Source of the DNA: Flammulina velutipes
Lineage: Eukaryota; Basidiomycota; Agaricomycetes; Agaricales; Physalacriaceae
Direction of reading: 5' to 3'
Length of the DNA: 64,000 bases
NCBI GenBank assembly: GCA_011800155.1
Contig: CM022378.1
Location: 310,001 to 374,000 of the forward strand
Made by a program: the position numbers and the translations under genes. Below are positions 61,850 to 64,000 of the stretch, in pieces. The notes under the pieces are model-generated. The model ran no database searches. It worked only from the letters and a program-made list of their open reading frames with translations, and was not told the DNA's origin. Position 1 is the stretch's first letter. Every line of letters starts with the position of its first letter.

Positions 61850-63541
61850 TGATACGCCTTGTAATATTTGGATGGGCAAAGACCCCATATTTTGCGATTT
61901 GGTACAAGGCAAACCAGGCAGAATGGACATAGGAAGAAGGCATTATGGACGGAATATACCACTCCACACCAGGCTAGCAGTACGGAGAAGGTCCTTGTTA
62001 CTGGGACTCATCCTTGGAACCTTGAAGTCATGCACTGGTTCAGCCAGGCAATCGACCCCGCTCTCGAAGCGGGAGGAACCTAAAAATACAATACAAGTAA
62101 CTCGACTGAGGTCGATCAATAAACCAGTACTCAGTCTTGCACCCGCCCTCGTGTCGGGTACTTAGAAATAAGGATCCCACTCTTCCAAGGACAGTTCACG
62201 AACCACCCGCCACACTTGGACGGACTTAGCCACCAAAACGCAGAGGACAGAGATCGACCATCGAATCCATCAAAGGCATGTTGCGTCATGAGTCATGATC
62301 TCAGGGGAAGTAAACCTTATTCCTGAGTCACACTCTGACTCCCTGGATCTCATCAATATAATCCAGATCGGGCAGATCTCCCAGATCGAGCACAGAAACC
62401 CAAGTCCCTCTGTTGGATAGCATTCGGGCTCTGCATAGGAAGTACAAGAAGCACTGTAGAACCCACCTAGGAGTTGAGCCGCCAACATGACGGGCCCGAT
62501 TCCTGGGCGGGGCATTATTGGAAATAAGGACTCTCTATCGAGAGAGGAAAAACACAAGGCAACAGGGACCATGCGGGTGCTAATTGAAGGCCCGCGCGGA
62601 TCGCCTAAGAATGGAGAGATACACATGGAACAAGCATGCCAGCTGACCTTGGATCACTCAGGAGCTGAGTACCCGCGCGGTACGCCACTCCTCATTGGGT
62701 GCATCCAGGACAAATACCTGGCTAAGAATGATGAAGGCCATATGGCCCAGGGCACAACAAGGTTCACGGGGCCCGCCAACGTGGCGGCCGCTCCTGTGGC
62801 GGATAAAATACAGTAAACCAACTTTAGTCACGCTCTTTAGAAATACCTATATAATACGCTCGTTAGCATACTGTAAACTAGCTTAGACCCCCAGTAGACG
62901 CAGCCCACAAAGCAGTATTTACCGTCGGTTAGCTCGATAGGATTGAATAGAAGTTCTGTCACATAGGTGACTTTGAATCTGAAAGCAAAAGGAACTTAGA
63001 GCCATTGGAGCTACTTTGAGGAATTGAAGTTTAGCCATTGCCTGTGCCATCGACGTTCCCGGCGCTGTCTCAGAACAGTCATCTAACCACTTGAAAGAAT
63101 CTGATTGGAAAACCCAGTCCCCGTTGAGTGTGGTTTAGACTGCAGCTAAGCTATCGTTTTAAGCCGCGGACAGAGTCCGTTGAGTCTTAGAGCACTAGAT
63201 AGATACCAGGGTATCTGGACGCAGACCCCTTAGCGTGGTTGAAGATTGACGGACCGGTTGGAGCTTTATTAAGTCTGCCTCACGCATCCCAATCGGCCTG
63301 TGACTCTTGTTGGCCTCTAGTTTTCAACTAAAGATCAGATCCCTGTTACCCCTCGAACTTGTTATACATTTTGAACCGTTGCAATCGAACCCCCATACCT
63401 TCCCGAAACCCCAAAGACCAGTTCATCGAACTCTAAACAATTAAAAGCAGACCCGCTATCGAAGCGGACTTGCATTTCCACGCCTACTTGTTAGTGTGTG
63501 TGTGTGTGTGATTTGGTGGTGTTCTTTTGCACTGCTCATCA
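61850..63541 (+). repeat. A1 3' LTR
   Basis: 1,692 bp, same length as the 5' LTR and about 99.5% identical by eye. Followed by TSD CCGG (63542-63545). Confidence 0.93.
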
Positions 63542-63545
63542 CCGG

Positions 63546-63752
63546 TCCATGATAAAACAGGTTACCGAAGAGTGTTTGCATATAATTTAGCAGGTTTAGG
63601 GTGGTAAAACATGTATTTTTAGCTGATATATGAAGTTGCAATAGATAATTACAATGTTTACCTACTAAAATGAATACTTGAATGTATAATAGTGTGTTGA
63701 AAATATTATAGAACCTTAGTATATTGTATAATGTTACAGGATTTGACAAGAC
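63546..63752. other. A/T-rich flank right of A1
   Basis: No coding signal. Its first bases complete the 18-bp palindrome into which A1 inserted. Confidence 0.4.
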
Positions 63753-63830
63753 ACTGTGGTCTAGTGGTTAGAACACCTTAATTTCATCTGTATTAGGTGA
63801 GGTCTTGAGTTCAATCCTTGCTAAATGCAC
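63753..63830 (+). repeat. tRNA-derived (SINE-like) sequence
   Basis: An A-box-like TGGTCTAGTGG at 63757-63767 and a B-box-like GAGTTCAATCC at 63807-63817, spaced as in tRNA genes. Acceptor-stem halves do not pair well, so this is a tRNA relic or SINE head rather than a functional tRNA. It is followed by a small hairpin TGCACATTTTTGTGCA. Confidence 0.5.
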
Positions 63831-63845
63831 ATTTTTGTGCATGCA

Positions 63846-64000
63846 ACTCGACCTTGGGATGCGCTGTACAACAGTTGAACCAGTTGAACCGCGGTCCGGA
63901 CCGGCCCCTGGTTCAACCAGTTGAACTGGAAAGACTGGACCGTGGTCGCGACAGTCGAATTAAAAGACCGGTCGCGGTTGGCAGTTCTCCCAAATTGGGA
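63846..64000. repeat. GACCGG-rich repeat (right part), runs off the edge
   Basis: Contains GGTTCAACCAGTTGAAC-type inverted motifs and AAAAGACCGGTCGCGGTTGG, resembling the stretch left of A1 at 14675. Same repeat family as 14566-14759. Confidence 0.5.

Larger units (their letters stand above)
14760..63541 (+). mobile_element. Element A1: giant Ty3/Gypsy-type LTR retrotransposon, interrupted by A2
   Basis: Bounded by 1,692-bp LTRs with termini TGAT...ATCA and a 4-bp TSD CCGG (14756-14759 and 63542-63545). Removing the nested A2 (31,620 bp plus one 4-bp TSD) leaves 17,158 bp. Order: LTR, primer-binding site, gag, pro, RT-RNase H-integrase, sense accessory Zn2Cys6 gene, two antisense spliced genes, polypurine tract, LTR. 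The LTRs differ at only about eight to ten positions by eye. RT is cut by A2, and a 1-nt deletion near 53656 breaks pol, so A1 is not autonomous. Confidence 0.92.

Noticed and set aside
14760..63541. Starship-type giant DNA transposon
   Set aside because: No tyrosine recombinase captain gene; the long size is fully explained by nested LTR elements with their own TSDs.

Overview
The window is a stretch of nuclear genome from a filamentous fungus, most likely an Agaricomycete (Basidiomycota). The evidence is short GT-AG introns of about 47-60 nt, an ABCC transporter and an AAA-ATPase-like gene of fungal type, a fungal Zn2Cys6 zinc cluster, and dense nested Ty3/Gypsy retrotransposons. It is not bacterial, and no species can be named from it.

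Layout. (1) 1-3.4 kb: the 5' part of an intron-rich ABC transporter gene (minus strand) that runs off the left edge. (2) 4.1-11.4 kb: a four-exon AAA-ATPase-like gene (minus strand, 429 aa). Its second intron holds a complete, apparently young chromovirus (element C, 5263-10895, identical 237-bp LTRs, TSD ATAAG). (3) 11.4-14.76 kb: non-coding, with a 33-bp tandem array of small palindromes and a GACCGG-rich repeat. (4) 14,760-63,541: one nested retrotransposon complex. (5) 63.5-64 kb: a tRNA-like/SINE-like stretch and more GACCGG-rich repeat.

The complex resolves into layers. A1 (plus strand, TSD CCGG) is a giant Ty3/Gypsy-type element of about 17.16 kb with 1,692-bp LTRs. A second copy of the same family, A2 (minus strand, 20,934-52,553, TSD ACGC), landed in A1's reverse transcriptase just before the YIDD motif. 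Element B (21,585-33,500, identical 333-bp LTRs, TSD CTACT), a chromovirus with a 2,577-aa polyprotein and an extra 951-aa ORF, landed in A2's 3' LTR. A long-TIR, Mutator-like foldback element (39,516-42,074, 9-bp TSD) landed in an A2 accessory gene. With these insertions removed A2 is about 17.13 kb, close to A1, which supports the parsing.

The most interesting content is the roughly 6.7-kb accessory block between pol and the 3' LTR of the A family. It carries a sense, two-exon gene for a proline-rich protein with a perfect Zn2Cys6 binuclear cluster, coiled coil and basic tail (655 aa in A1). On the opposite strand it carries two spliced genes of unknown function (424 aa from six exons; 351 aa from three exons). 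All splice phases add up exactly. The block looks like a retrotransposon-borne regulatory module: a DNA-binding regulator plus antisense genes whose introns cannot be removed from the genomic RNA. The whole A family is also peppered with GC-rich hairpins of the type CCCGCT-loop-AGCGGG, in LTRs, gag, pro, pol, introns and intergenic DNA.

Gag, pro and pol of A lie in three successive -1 frames. A1 and A2 both look non-autonomous now: A1 has a pol frameshift and the A2 insertion; A2 has gag and pol frameshifts, a split 3' LTR and broken antisense genes. B and C look intact. All function calls come from motif reading by eye; no database search was possible.
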